Below the pieces are notes generated by a model. It ran no database searches and was not told the origin of the DNA. It was given only the letters and a program-made list of their open reading frames with translations. Positions 43,191 through 54,640 of a stretch of DNA of 64,000 nucleotides are shown here, in pieces. Positions within the stretch are counted from its first letter, which is position 1, and each line of letters starts with the position of its first letter. A program made the position numbers and the translations under genes. The DNA is from Mya arenaria (taxonomy: Eukaryota; Mollusca; Bivalvia; Myida; Myidae), in the NCBI RefSeq assembly GCF_026914265.1, contig NC_069136.1:28549201-28613200 (forward strand), written 5' to 3'.

Positions 43191-45525
43191 TTTCAAGTTT
43201 ATCTAATGCATTGTTAAATCGTGTCTTACGGAATAACCATCGTTTTAACACGGGAACGAACTTTGCAACCACCGGATTCCACTGGTGTTGGCTTGTTGAA
43301 TGATGTTGTTTTGAAGGCATTAATAACGTTAATGTGTGTGGAGCTGTGTGTGTTAATAATGTAATTCTAAATAGGGAAAACTATTGGTGTGTGTGGGGAT
43401 GCTTTTAGGGTAGTACTTGGAGTCGGGTTGCCCTACCACCGAGGGCTGAAGTCCCGTATTTGGAGGTGTGTTTAGGTAAAATGAATGCTCATTGATGTCA
43501 CAAATATCGTATATTTAATGTATGTATACATGGTCGCTGTAATTATATATTATGCCTTGTCCTTACTTAAAACAAACAGTCATAAATAAGGGAGAGTAGT
43601 TAAAACCATACAAATGAAAGTTTTTCGTAACAGAACTAAATTGAAATGATAGATGAAGTACTTTTTACTTTTATATTGTAGTTTACGGTAAACGGTTGGT
43701 GTTCGCATACTAGTATATAAGTGGACCAATGACAATCGAGGATCTACCCCATTTACTGTAGCTCAATATCATGTAGAGCAGATCTGACGGTGAATACAAA
43801 CAATTCTTTTCGTAGAGTATTTTGTCGGTCTACATGATTTGCATCGTCAGCAACCGATGCATTTTCTCCGTTGCACTTCATAAATACACAAACATCGAAG
43901 CATAGCGCAGTAAAGTGTATCAGGAGTATCCGACGATGCATATTCGGTACAGTCGTCTATTTGTCTTTTCGGTAATTTTAAACATATATCCAATGTGCAT
44001 GGTATATCGTATTTGGAAGTTATTGTGCACCATTAGGTCAAAGAAGTTCGTTTCACGTTTAATACATGAATATGATACAAAATGCACTCTTGCATATTCG
44101 TAGTTTCAGGATAAACAGGTATAAACATGGAATCAACTTGGTCTTATCTTCCGTACAAAGTTTCTGTAATGTAAGGGTATTTTCCGTGACTCATGAACCA
44201 CTGGCTCTATTATAGTAGTTCATGCCAGCTCGCGTGTTAAGTCCTATAGTTCGCTGTTCCCTCTGCTCATACATGAAATAACTATGATTGACAACTAGGG
44301 GTGCTGTTGTCTTAAGGCAGTTGAAGCTGACGTCATGAACCCGGATTTAAAATGGATGACATCATTTTTAAGACAACATGGTGTAACCAGCTGTCGAATC
44401 GTAATTAAAGCTATTCAGAACACATTTAAAATATTTATTCAACAATTTACAAACGCAAGACACTCATTTATTGATATATATCTATAACGCCTGGGCGATT
44501 TCACTTTCGCGCAAAAATATCACGTGATTACGTTGTACCTACAAATGAGGCTCATTATAATACAGAAAAATGTAATGTATGTGTTTTGTTTTTACGAAAA
44601 GCAAAAACTATTTAGTTATAGCGAAAAGCAGTTTTGGGAGGTAGTATGGTGAACCTTTCTCCTTCTTGCCATGAACCCGATTAAAACAAAGACAGTAGAT
44701 ATGAGCATCGGTTATGCTTTACAGCAATTAAAATACACATTTTTAGGTTCTATTGGCGATATTAGTAATGTTAGCAAAGCTTGCATAGCAAAGTTCTAAT
44801 CTTGATTACACGTTGTTCTATTTTTTTGCACTTAACCCATCATGTTTATGTTTATTTTGATATGGCAAAAAAAGGTTACATCAAAAGGGTTTTGATCAGA
44901 ATCTGCACTAGCTGGATGAATGATTTAGGGACGACTGGTGTACATAACGGGTCAAATACCATTAAATCAACTTGAATAAACAACGTTTCTGTTTGTACCT
45001 ACTCGTGTCTTAATTCCAAGAACCCATAGGTAATGCATCATGGACGCATACACATTTGAACCCTTTCATTTAATTATTTATTTAGTTGGACACAAGATTG
45101 TAAATTCAATTGTTCAATAGTTGCATCATTACTGCTTAATGGTGAGTATTATATCACTACTATAAAATGAAACACAAGATGTATTAAATTATAAAGAGAC
45201 TTGCCTCCGTTTCATTGATTTAATTGGTAATCCATTTACAGCGGAAATGAAGTTAACTTAAATGTTAATTTGTGTTCAACATGTATGCTAAGAAAATAAT
45301 TGTACTTCTAGGGAAATGCTAGAAACTTTTTAATGGAAAATGACCATTTACAGGTCGAGCACGAGCAAGTGACTCTTCTTTTGTAGTTATAGTGTTAACG
45401 TTGTCTCAACATTAATGGCATTTTAACATGTTGCCGTACAAGACCGGAACAAAATACTCTTACGTTGACTTTCTTGAATATCCAGGAGAGTCGATGTGAA
45501 TCGTATTCGAACTTGTACTGCGTTC
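43191..45525. other. Intergenic region, no supported gene
   Basis: AT-rich. A frame at 43936-44103 begins with a hydrophobic segment (LFVFSVILNIYPMCM) but has no following exon or family match. A short inverted repeat (TTGTCTTAA...TTAAGACAA) spans 44308-44386. Confidence 0.4.
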
Positions 45526-46135
45526 ACTTCTCGCTGTCTTGCGGTGTCACCAGTTCATGTTCACTTTTCGCTGCCTTGCGGTGTCACCAGTTCATGTTCA
45601 CTTCTCGCTGTCTCGCGGTGTCACCAGTTCATGTTCACTTCTCGCTGTCTCGCGGTGTCACCAGTTCATGTTCACTTCTCGCTGTCTCGCGGTGTCACCA
45701 GTTCATGTTCACTTCTCGCTGTCTCGCGGTGTCACCAGTTCATGTTCACTTCTCGCTGTCTCGCGGTGTCACCAGTTCATGTTCACTTCTCGCTGTCTCG
45801 CGGTGTCACCAGTTCATGTTCACTTCTCGCTGTCTCGCGGTGTCACCAGTTCATGTTCACTTCTCGCTGTCTCGCGGTGTCACCATGTTCATTTCTCGCG
45901 GTGTCACCAGTTCATGTTCACTTCTCGCTGTCTCGCGGTGTCACCATGTTCACTTCTCACTGTCTCGCGGTGTCACCATGTTCATTTCTCGCTGTCTCGC
46001 GGTGTCACCATGTTCATTTCTCGCTGTCTCGCGGTGTCACCATGTTCATTTCTCGCTGTCTCGCGGTGTCACCATGTTCACTTCTCACTGTCTCGCGGTG
46101 TCACCATGTTCATTTCTCGCTGTCTTGCGGTTTGT
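45526..46135. repeat. 37-bp minisatellite with 31-32-bp variants, about 17 copies
   Basis: Unit TTCACTTCTCGCTGTCTCGC plus GGTGTCACCAGTTCATG. In the right half most units lack AGTTC and read ACCATGTTCATTTCTCGC. The plus strand has no stop triplet in the unit, giving open frames of 200-246 codons; not genes. Confidence 0.96.
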
Positions 46136-46294
46136 CAGTAAAGCAACATGTTTAAATGGTGAACTTGACATAATTCATAATCTTGTTGCATCCGTCTTGA
46201 TTTGACCGCTACATCCGAACGCGTTTACGTAGACTATCGTTGATCTCCGTAAATATTTAAGGATCCACCAGCCATTTAATATGTATGCGTGTTC

Positions 46295-46450
46295 AGCAAT
46301 TAAATACACGGTGACACTCTTGTTATCAGTAATTGATATTTTCCATAAATGCATTACTGTAGATAGTAAGTAGTAAAAGGTTTATCACTTAAACTTTATG
46401 TTTGTTATTTTGATTGTATTGATTATGAATGCGAGTATCACTTCAAGTAG
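46295..46450. repeat. Fragment of MITE family C
   Basis: GTTATCAGTAATTGATATTT, TCCATAAATGCATTACTG and GGTTTATCACTTAAA match the right half of the copy at 20400-20750, ending in GCGAGTATCACTTCAA. Confidence 0.6.
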
Positions 46451-46798
46451 TTTTTAACGATGTTAATAGTAAACATAAAAAGATATCTTGATAAATAAAT
46501 TGAGTGACATGCAAAGCCGTATGATTGTGATATTTATTTTTCATATATATATTTCTTTAAATTGCTGTAAAATATGCTCATATCTACCGTCTTTGCAAAC
46601 ACTTTTTAGGAAACATGTTTTAATCGGGCCCATAGGAAGGAGAATGAAGGTTGACCATATTGTACCTCCAAAAACTGCTTTTCGCTATAACAAAATGGTA
46701 TTTGCTTTTTATAATAACAAAACACTAACATCACATATTTATATATTATGTGAGCCTCAGAAGCTTTGTATGGATGTAAAAATAACTGCTGCTATAAA

Positions 46799-46897
46799 TA
46801 TTTACTGAAATTTGAAGCCATTTTCCCTCGATCGTGGTAGGAAATGCGCAGGACGTCACGCAAAAATCTTTGTGCGTCTAGTTAACGAAGCGTATGT
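46799..46897. repeat. Duplicated segment, copy A
   Basis: TACTGAAATTTGAAG...GATCGTGGTAGG...ATGCGCAGGACGTCACGCAA...GCGTCTAGTTA; a diverged copy lies at 47498-47585. A 65-codon frame runs through it but has no family match. Confidence 0.75.
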
Positions 46898-47157
46898 ACT
46901 CGTTCATACACATCCCTCTGAGTATTCCACATGCAAAGTGGTAACTAGAGAATGCCACTTTACAACATACAGAAACAAGAAAAGAGCAATATTGGTTAGA
47001 CGAAACTGATCAGTATTGCCTTAAAGAAGAAAAGCGCCATAAAAGCATAACTTATTCATAACAGTTAAGAGAATGTTCAATATTACTTTTCATAAGTATT
47101 CGCAAATTTTGCCTGAATAGTTTTCTTCGTGATTATCTCGAAGGTCTTGTTGTCCTT

Positions 47158-47391
47158 GAGGCTGCTCTCGGGAATTTGGTTGTCATGTGAGCACTCGCTT
47201 CTCACCTAGCGACCCGGGTTGGATTCCCGGCCTGGGCACATGTGAGTTTGGTTTGTGGTCACCAAGCCGGACAAGTGGGTTTCCTCCGGTTACTCCTGTT
47301 TTCCCCAGAACACAAGACCACCTTCTGTCGTAACATTGTGCCAACGTGAGTGAATAATATAATGTTTTAATAACTTGATTCATAAAATATT
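47158..47391 (+). mobile_element. tRNA-derived SINE, second family
   Basis: A tRNA-like head carries a B box (GGTTGGATTCC, 47217-47227). It is followed by GTGAGTTTGGTTTGTGGTCA, CCAAGCCGGACAAGTGGGTT and CCAGAACACAAGACCACC, a central domain I associate with bivalve SINEs. The tail is AT-rich (AATATAATGTTTTAATAAC). The head is worn, so this is not a tRNA gene. Confidence 0.8.
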
Positions 47392-47414
47392 AACAGGTAT
47401 AAATAAAATATTAA

Positions 47415-47497
47415 TAGGTTAAAGACACATTTGCAAATGTCACACACTCAATAAAGTGCTTCCAGGGCGAAATAAAATACTAGAAATAAGATAAATA
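47415..47497. repeat. Dispersed 83-bp segment, copy A
   Basis: CAATGTCACACACTCAATAA-type words, GTGCTTCCAGGGCGAAATAA and ACTAGAAATAAGATAAAT are nearly identical to 54435-54515. Confidence 0.85.
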
Positions 47498-47585
47498 ATT
47501 ACTGAAATTTGAAAACGTTTACCTTAGATCGTGGCAGGAGATGCGCAGGACGTCACACAAAAATCTTCATGCGTCTAGTTAGCGT
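47498..47585. repeat. Duplicated segment, copy B
   Basis: Diverged second copy of 46799-46897 (GATCGTGGCAGGAGATGCGC, AGGACGTCACACAAAAATCT), directly abutting the dispersed segment at 47415-47497. Confidence 0.75.
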
Positions 47586-48299
47586 TAGTTTGGTTTGTGG
47601 TAAATAAATAAGTTTAAACTAATTTGTAACTAGGCGGTTTGCTTTAATTAAGATACAGGTATAATTTATTTGTGATGAATCATGTTTTCCTTCCAAAAAA
47701 AGTTGAATATTCTTTTCAAAATGAAAAAAAAAACAGCAACAACAATACACATTAAAAACACGCATATCAATTTCTAGATAAAATTTGGTGCGAGTGACAA
47801 ACTGGACAAAATATATCCGGTGCCGAACAACTGCTCATGATATATACACGGTGCATATCCATATCGGTACCCTCTTTGCGGAATCTACTGAAACGGTACC
47901 CTCTTTGCACATGCCCCGGTCATTTTGGACAACAAGCCAGTAAATGTTCATTCAACTGATGAAAGGAGGTATGTCATGTGCAAAAGAAGTATACCACGGA
48001 ACACTAGAATGTTATAGCTATGTCTGTTTTAGTAATGTGCCCATTTTTCAATTACTGCAACTCCACAATAAGCTACACAATATTGATATGTCTTGCCTCG
48101 CCCACCGCCTCTGCATATTCTGCGGGCTGAAATGAACCACTGGTTTGATTATGTACACCCCATACATATTACATATATTCATTTATATATCATATTCATA
48201 CAAATGGCAATTTTAAGTCTAAAATATGTGGTAAATTCATAAAAACACCCTACTTTCGGTTTTGCAGCGGCACGGGATACCTCTTTGCTATTGATTGTT

Positions 48300-48524
48300 T
48301 ATATCACAGGTACCCTCTCTCCCGGGTACCCTCGTAGCACTGTATCGAGTTAAGTAACATGTTTTTACTTTGTTATCGTATTTTTGCGTTGATCGTTTAA
48401 TATGTGACAGAGAACGCCGATATATATATATATATATATCAAAAGGATATATATAGGATCAAAATTAAAAAGTCAAACATTCTCCATTGCTTTAAAAAAT
48501 GAGAGAGAGGGTACCTGTGATATA
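48300..48524. repeat. 22-bp perfect inverted repeat around a (TA)n run
   Basis: TATATCACAGGTACCCTCTC (first 20 bases) at 48300-48321 is the exact inverse of 48503-48524. A (TA)n tract sits between at about 48419-48440. GGTACCCTCT-like words also occur at about 47867, 47894 and 48325. Confidence 0.8.
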
Positions 48525-49370
48525 GAATCTGTAGTTTGGCTGGACCGACAAACGAGGACTTCATTTCCATTTTTATACCATAGACTATAATAAACAAACT
48601 ATTTTTTAATAGTTTCTACTCCGATACGTTCTTTGAACAGATACCAGTAATTTCAGGATGCAACTACACTGTAACGGGTCATTATATGGTCATGGAGATA
48701 TCGCACGTTATTATATGAGTTTCTATTAGGATGTCGGGTCATGGTAAATGTGTCTTACCATAGCCTTATTGACATTTGTATCTTTATCATACTCTTCGCT
48801 AAGCACACTCCCTGGACTATCGCTTGGATGCCGAGGGAATTAGGAAATGTCGATTTCATTTCATATTTCGTTGGGCAAACCATCTGCGAACTGCGTAAAT
48901 CCCGTTCAATATCAGTTATTCGCTCGTGCCCTCAAATGACTAAAAACAATAGAGGCAATGGGGGTCGTCATAAATGATAAAGGAGACTACAATGCGGTTG
49001 TTTTGCAGTATGCCTACTTGACTTTATGATCCTAAAACTGTCCATTTTCCAGTACAAAATAAAGCCACTCAGAAAACCCAGAATGCATCAGATTGTACCA
49101 TGGTTTCAAACTTTTCCGAGGTGGCATGCCCCCGAACCCCCTTAGCGGAATTATGAATCCACATAATTAGAGGGCTAGCTACGCCCCTGAGGGTAGTGTT
49201 TATATATCAATATTACAGTTGATTGTTAGCACGCAACAACGCCTGTATAGCAAATGGTGTAGTTAGTGTCTGTTTATATCAGTAAGTCTTGAACTGTATA
49301 AAAGTAGTGAATTTTATTTATCCTTTGGTGAGATGAAGAACATGACGTTCTACCCAAGTACAGCGGTCTC
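48525..49370. other. Intergenic stretch with one unassigned open frame
   Basis: A 78-codon plus frame at 48741-48977 ends with a basic, polar tail (SCPQMTKNNRGNGGRHK). It has no splice or family support. The rest has no supported feature. Confidence 0.35.
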
Positions 49371-49900
49371 AGAATATAACATAACATAACATAATTTTAT
49401 TAAAAATTAAGCATATACAGCTTTTCATCATTTGACATGTAAATAAAGCACAAACGTACACATACACAAAGAATAGCATAAAACACCATTACCAAAATAA
49501 TGCATTTCATCTCATATAATTACACGAGAGAAGGAATTGATATTCTATATTCTATTGTGCAATATTAATAATAGTATCTCTTAATTTAGAGGCTTTTATA
49601 ATATATACAGCTATTTTATGCAGGAGCTGTTTACTCTTTACATTTATTTAGTACTTTAACAAATTTGAACATGCTAGGCCTGTTTGTATAATAAGGAGGG
49701 ATATAGTATCTCCTTAAGTCACTATATACATCACATACAATCATAAAATGATTTCATCTTCAATATTGTTCCTGTTACATAGTTCACATTTTCCATCTTG
49801 TATAGGTATTCGTGTGTATCTGCCCTTTTCAATATTTAGCTTGTCTTGAAATTGTCCAATCAGGCAAAACATTGTACCGATGAGTGTCGTGCCTTTTTCA
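49371..49900 (-). mobile_element. Worn 3' end of a non-LTR retrotransposon (LINE)
   Basis: On the minus strand a (TTATG)n tail lies at 49373-49392. Upstream of it, broken frames read LIGQFQDKLNIEKGRYTRI, GKCELCNRNNIEDE and YYTNRPSMFKFVKVLN. The GRY..IP....C.LC....IEDE pattern is the usual C-terminal segment of LINE reverse-transcriptase proteins in invertebrates. Several stops and frameshifts break it, so it is dead. The 5' part is missing. Confidence 0.75.
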
Positions 49901-51620
49901 CTTAAACCTTAATACAGCCTACAGTCTAATGAAAAGATGGGTGATTAGGCGAGCAATTTGTTACTGGTCCGTATTTGCTAAAGAGCAATGAATACACATA
50001 ATTACTTTATAAATGAAAAAAAATAAAATAAAAATACAATACCGTCATGAACATGCTATAACCACAAGGATTGGGTTGAAGGTAAGTATGTGAATGTTGA
50101 CTGGTCTAAAAAGTCAACTGTTTATAAGGCAACTTAGAATGAAGGTACCAGTAATCACGCCTTCTAGAGACATCGGCATTTTGGTAAAGAATCTGGTCCC
50201 AAGTTATAAGTACTGTAAGTAGTATATTCAAATCCGATATACAATGAAAAAAAATTTAAATAATTTTGATAATTTCACATTGATATATCTGCTTTGTAAA
50301 TTGTTATATTTACTTGTTAAATGAAAATGCGTATTCATTATCTAAATGATTGTTTTGAATATAATTCAATTGTACATGTTTAATGCAGTATTTAACTGTG
50401 AAAATATTCATATTTCTCTAAAGATTTTATCAATGTGTTATAAATGCAAAAACATTATTCTTTATATGGGACAAAAGCCAACCCTGGTCGTACGCATTTT
50501 ATCCAGGTGGCAAATCAAGGGAAGCAATTACGATACAAATCTAAGGGTATTTTGTATATCGTGAAATGGTTCGAAAACACACACACACACACTTGAAAGA
50601 AAACAAATGTACCCTTTAACACAATAAAGATGATATCAAATGAGTGTTTATTTCGAATGTTTTAAACAAATCATTGTAAAACTATAACAAACGATGCTTT
50701 TTACGTTTCATTATAATGGTTTGTTTTAAATCTAGTGAGTTGAGCTTCAAACCTTTGTTTTTTATCAATCGAATTTTAATGAGTCAATTAAGTTCGTATC
50801 CTGGCAATACTATGTTTTTCTATCAAAATCATCAACTAGTTTTCACTATATGCTCGTATATGCTTTTATGCTTACTTACCAGCACGACGTGATATAAATC
50901 GTTTCCATAGAAAGCTTATATTTCTAATATGATTTGCGAAAGGCAAACATCAACAGTAACCACTATAGACAGAATTTTCAATACTTGCAAACTTATTGCG
51001 CATGTAATCAAAGAACGATTAGAACGACAGGGTACTTTTGGCAAGATGTTGCCTGGATAGGCAAATTAAAATACGTTCGTGGTATGGAAACTATGTTCGT
51101 GGTTAATGAAATGTTTCCTGATATATGCTGATGTATAACATGTCATCAGTGAGAGTAATGTCCAAAGTGTATAGGTATGATTGGTACGAAACGTCCATAA
51201 TATCACTTGGTAATAATGTTTCATGTTATGGAACTTCCAAGTTCTAAATTCTGTTTCGTTCCGAGTAGTTACATACCATTCCATCCATAGTTCGCAAATG
51301 TCACACGCTCTCAAAGTAAAACTCGAAAACATCCGTTAATTCAGACATTTTTGATTGTAATATGTGGTAAGAAGTATATTCGAGTACAAAACTACACAAG
51401 CCATTGCTACAGTTTGTCTTATTTGTTCAACTATGCAGAATTGTCAAAAGGAGTATTTTAATTATTTGAATAGTTCAAGGCATTTTGGAAGTGAATGGTA
51501 ATTTGGACTAAGTCGAAAGTTTGTCTCAGAACATACTTATATTATAATCAATTAACAGTGACTGGTGAAATATTACCAACTGCAAAGCATAAAAATGGGA
51601 CGAAAATATTCGTTAAGATC
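49901..51620. other. AT-rich intergenic region
   Basis: A short (AC)n run is at 50579-50592. No gene or structured repeat that I can support. Confidence 0.4.
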
Positions 51621-51624
51621 TGGT

Positions 51625-54298
51625 TATGTACTGCATTAATAAATTGGCTAACAGTTGCTGGTTATGTACTGCATTAATAAATTTGCTAACAGTTGCTGGT
51701 TATATCTGTACTGCATTAATAAATTCGTTCACAGTTGCTGGTTATATATGTACTGCATTAATAAATTCGTTCACAGTTGCTGGTTATGTACTGCATTAAT
51801 AAATTTGCTAACAGTTGCTGGTTATGTACTGCATTAATAAATTTGCTAACAGTTGCTGGTTATGTACTGCATTAATAAATTTGCTAACAGTTGCTGGTTA
51901 TATATGTACTGCATTAATAAATTTGCTAACAGTTGCTGGTTATGTTCTGCATTAATAAATTTGCTAAAAGTTGCTGGTTATGTACTGCATTAATAAATTT
52001 GCTAACAGTTGCTGGTTATGTACTGCATTAATAAATTTGCTAACAGTTGCTGGTTATGTACTGCATTAATAAATTTGCTAACAGTTGCTGGTTATATATG
52101 TACTGCATTAATAAATTCGTTCACAGTTGCTGGTTATGTACTGCATTAATACATTTGCTAACAGTTGCTGGTTATGTACTGCATTAATAAATTTGCTAAC
52201 AGTTGCTGGTTATATATGTACTGCATTAATAAATTTGCTAACAGTTGCTGGTTATGTACTGCATTAATAAATTTGCTAACAGTTGCTGGTTATGTACTGC
52301 ATTAATAAATTTGCTAACAGTTGCTGGTTATGTATTGCATTAATAAATTTGCTAACAGTTGCTGGTTATATATGTACTGCATTAATAAATTCGTTCACAG
52401 TTGCTGGTTATGTACTGCATTAATAAATTTGCTAACAGTTGCTGGTTATGTACTGCATTAATAAATTTGCTAACAGTTGCTGGTTATGTACTGCATTAAT
52501 AAATTCGTTCACAGTTGCTGGTTATGTACTGCATTAATAAATTTGCTAACAGTTGCTGGTTATGTACTGCATTAATAAATTCGTTCACAGTTGCTGGTTA
52601 TGTACTGCATTAATAAATTTGCTAACAGTTGCTGGTTATGTACTGCATTAATAAATTTGCTAACAGTTGCTGGTTATGTACTGCATTAATACATTTGCTA
52701 ACAGTTGCTGGTTATGTAGTGCATTAATAAATTTGCTAACAGTTGCTGGTTATGTAGTGCATTAATTAATTTGCTAACAGTTGCTGGTTATGTACTGCAT
52801 TAATACATTTGCTAACAGTTGCTGGTTATGTACTGCATTAATAAATTTGCTAACAGTTGCTGGTTATATATGTACTGCATTAATAAATTCGTTCACAGTT
52901 GCTGGTTATGTACTGCATTAATAAATTCGTTCACAGTTGCTGGTTATGTACTGCATTAATAAATTTGCTAACAGTTGCTGGTTATGTACTGCATTAATAA
53001 ATTCGTTCACAGTTGCTGGTTATGTACTGCATTAATAAATTTGCTAACAGTTGCTGTTATATATGTACTGCATTAATAAATTTGCTAACAGTTGCTGGTT
53101 ATGTACTGCATTAATAAATTTGCTAACAGTTGTTGGTTATGTACTGCATTAATACATTTGCTAACAGTTGTTGGTTATGTACTGCATTAATACATTTGCT
53201 AACAGTTGCTGGTTATATATGTACTGCATTAATAAATTTGCTAACAGTTGCTGGTTATGTACTGCATTAATAAATTTGCTAACAGTTGTTGGTTATGTAC
53301 TGCATTAATAAATTTGCTAACAGTTGCTGGTTATGTACTGCATTAATACATTTGCTAACAGTTGCTGGTTATGTACTGCATTAATAAATTTGCTAACAGT
53401 TGCTGGTTATGTACTGCATTAATAAATTTGCTAACAGTTGCTGGTTATGTACTGCATTAATAAATTCGTTCACAGTTGCTGGTTATGTACTGCATTAATA
53501 AATTTGCTAACAGTTGCTGGTTATGTACTGCATTAATAAAATTGCTAACAGTTGCTGGTTATGTACTGCATTAATACATTTGCTAACAGTTGTTGGTTAT
53601 GTACTGCATTAATTAATTAGCTAACAGTTGTTGGTTATGTACTGCATTAATACATTTGCTAACAGTTGTTGGTTATATATGTATTGCATTAATAAATTTG
53701 CTAACAGTTGCTGGTTATGTACTGCATTAATAAATTTGCTAACAGTTATTGGTTATGTACTGCATTAATACATTTGCTAACAGTTGCTGGTAACATATGT
53801 ACTGCATTAATAAATTTGCTAACAGTTGCTGGTTATGTAGTGCATTAATAAATTTGCTAACAGTTGTTGGTTATGTACTGCATTAATAAATTTGCTAACA
53901 GTTGCTGGTTATATATGTACTGCATTAATAAATTTGCTAACAGTTGCTGGTTATGTAGTGCATTAATAAATTTGCTAACAGTTGCTGGTTATGTACGTAG
54001 TGCATTAATAAAATTGCTAACAGTTGCTGGTTATGTAGTGCATTAATAAATTTGCTAACAGTTGCTGGTTATGTAGTGCATTAATAAATTTGCTAACAGT
54101 TGCTGGTTATGTACTGCATTAATAAATTTGCTAACAGTTGCTGGTTATGTAGTGCATTAATAAATTTGCTGACAGTTGCTGGTTATGTACTGCATTAATA
54201 AATTTGCTAACAGTTGCTGGTTATGTACTGCATTAATAAATTTGCTACGAGTTGCTGGTTATGTAGTACATTAATAAATTTGCTAACAGTTGCTGGTA
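51625..54298. repeat. 38-bp minisatellite, about 69 copies
   Basis: Unit GGTTATGTACTGCATTAATA plus AATTTGCTAACAGTTGCT. A longer form has TTATATATGTACTGC, and AAATTCGTTCACAG replaces AAATTTGCTAACAG in about a fifth of units. Two unit types alternate in blocks. Confidence 0.97.
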
Positions 54299-54640
54299 TA
54301 TTATTTTACGGTTGTATTGCAGTTCTCAACCCATTAAAAATAAGGGGTTATGTAAATTCTGAACTAAAAACAACAATAGCAAAACAAGACGTGACCAATG
54401 TAATTGTCATAAACTTTATTTTTTCCGATGAAATAGGTTGAAGGTTCATTTGCCAATGTCACACACTCAATAAAGTGCTTCCAGGGCGAAATAAAATACT
54501 AGAAATAAGATAAATGTGCCTTTGCTTTAAACACATACTAAGAGCATACTACACAATCGGTTTAAAACATAGTCAAAGGGAATAGAGAACGGCGTGTACA
54601 GTGGCTTATTTTGCTGAATCCAAACAAAGAAGGTTCGCCA
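54299..54640. other. Unique spacer between two minisatellites
   Basis: About 340 bp of non-array sequence that includes the dispersed segment copy at 54435-54515. Confidence 0.5.
54435..54515. repeat. Dispersed 83-bp segment, copy B
   Basis: Nearly identical to 47415-47497, same orientation. Confidence 0.85.

Noticed and set aside
43915-44103. Third member of the Cys-rich peptide family
   Set aside because: It starts with a hydrophobic segment, but no 126-bp exon border, no matching phase and no downstream cysteine block were found.
45465-46205. Three overlapping frames of 200-246 codons
   Set aside because: Product of the stop-free 37-bp minisatellite unit; equally open in all plus frames.
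46488-47009. Adjacent 106- and 65-codon frames as a gene
   Set aside because: No domain, no splice support, and the second frame lies in a segment duplicated at 47498-47585, where it is not kept open.
47170-47240. A second tRNA gene
   Set aside because: Same reasoning; it is the worn tRNA-like head of a SINE with a recognisable central domain.
47944-48135. A frame ending MSCLAHRLCIFCGLK as another Cys-rich peptide
   Set aside because: The spacing of its cysteines (C-x5-C-x2-C) does not match the scaffold, and there is no signal peptide or splice site in a fitting phase.
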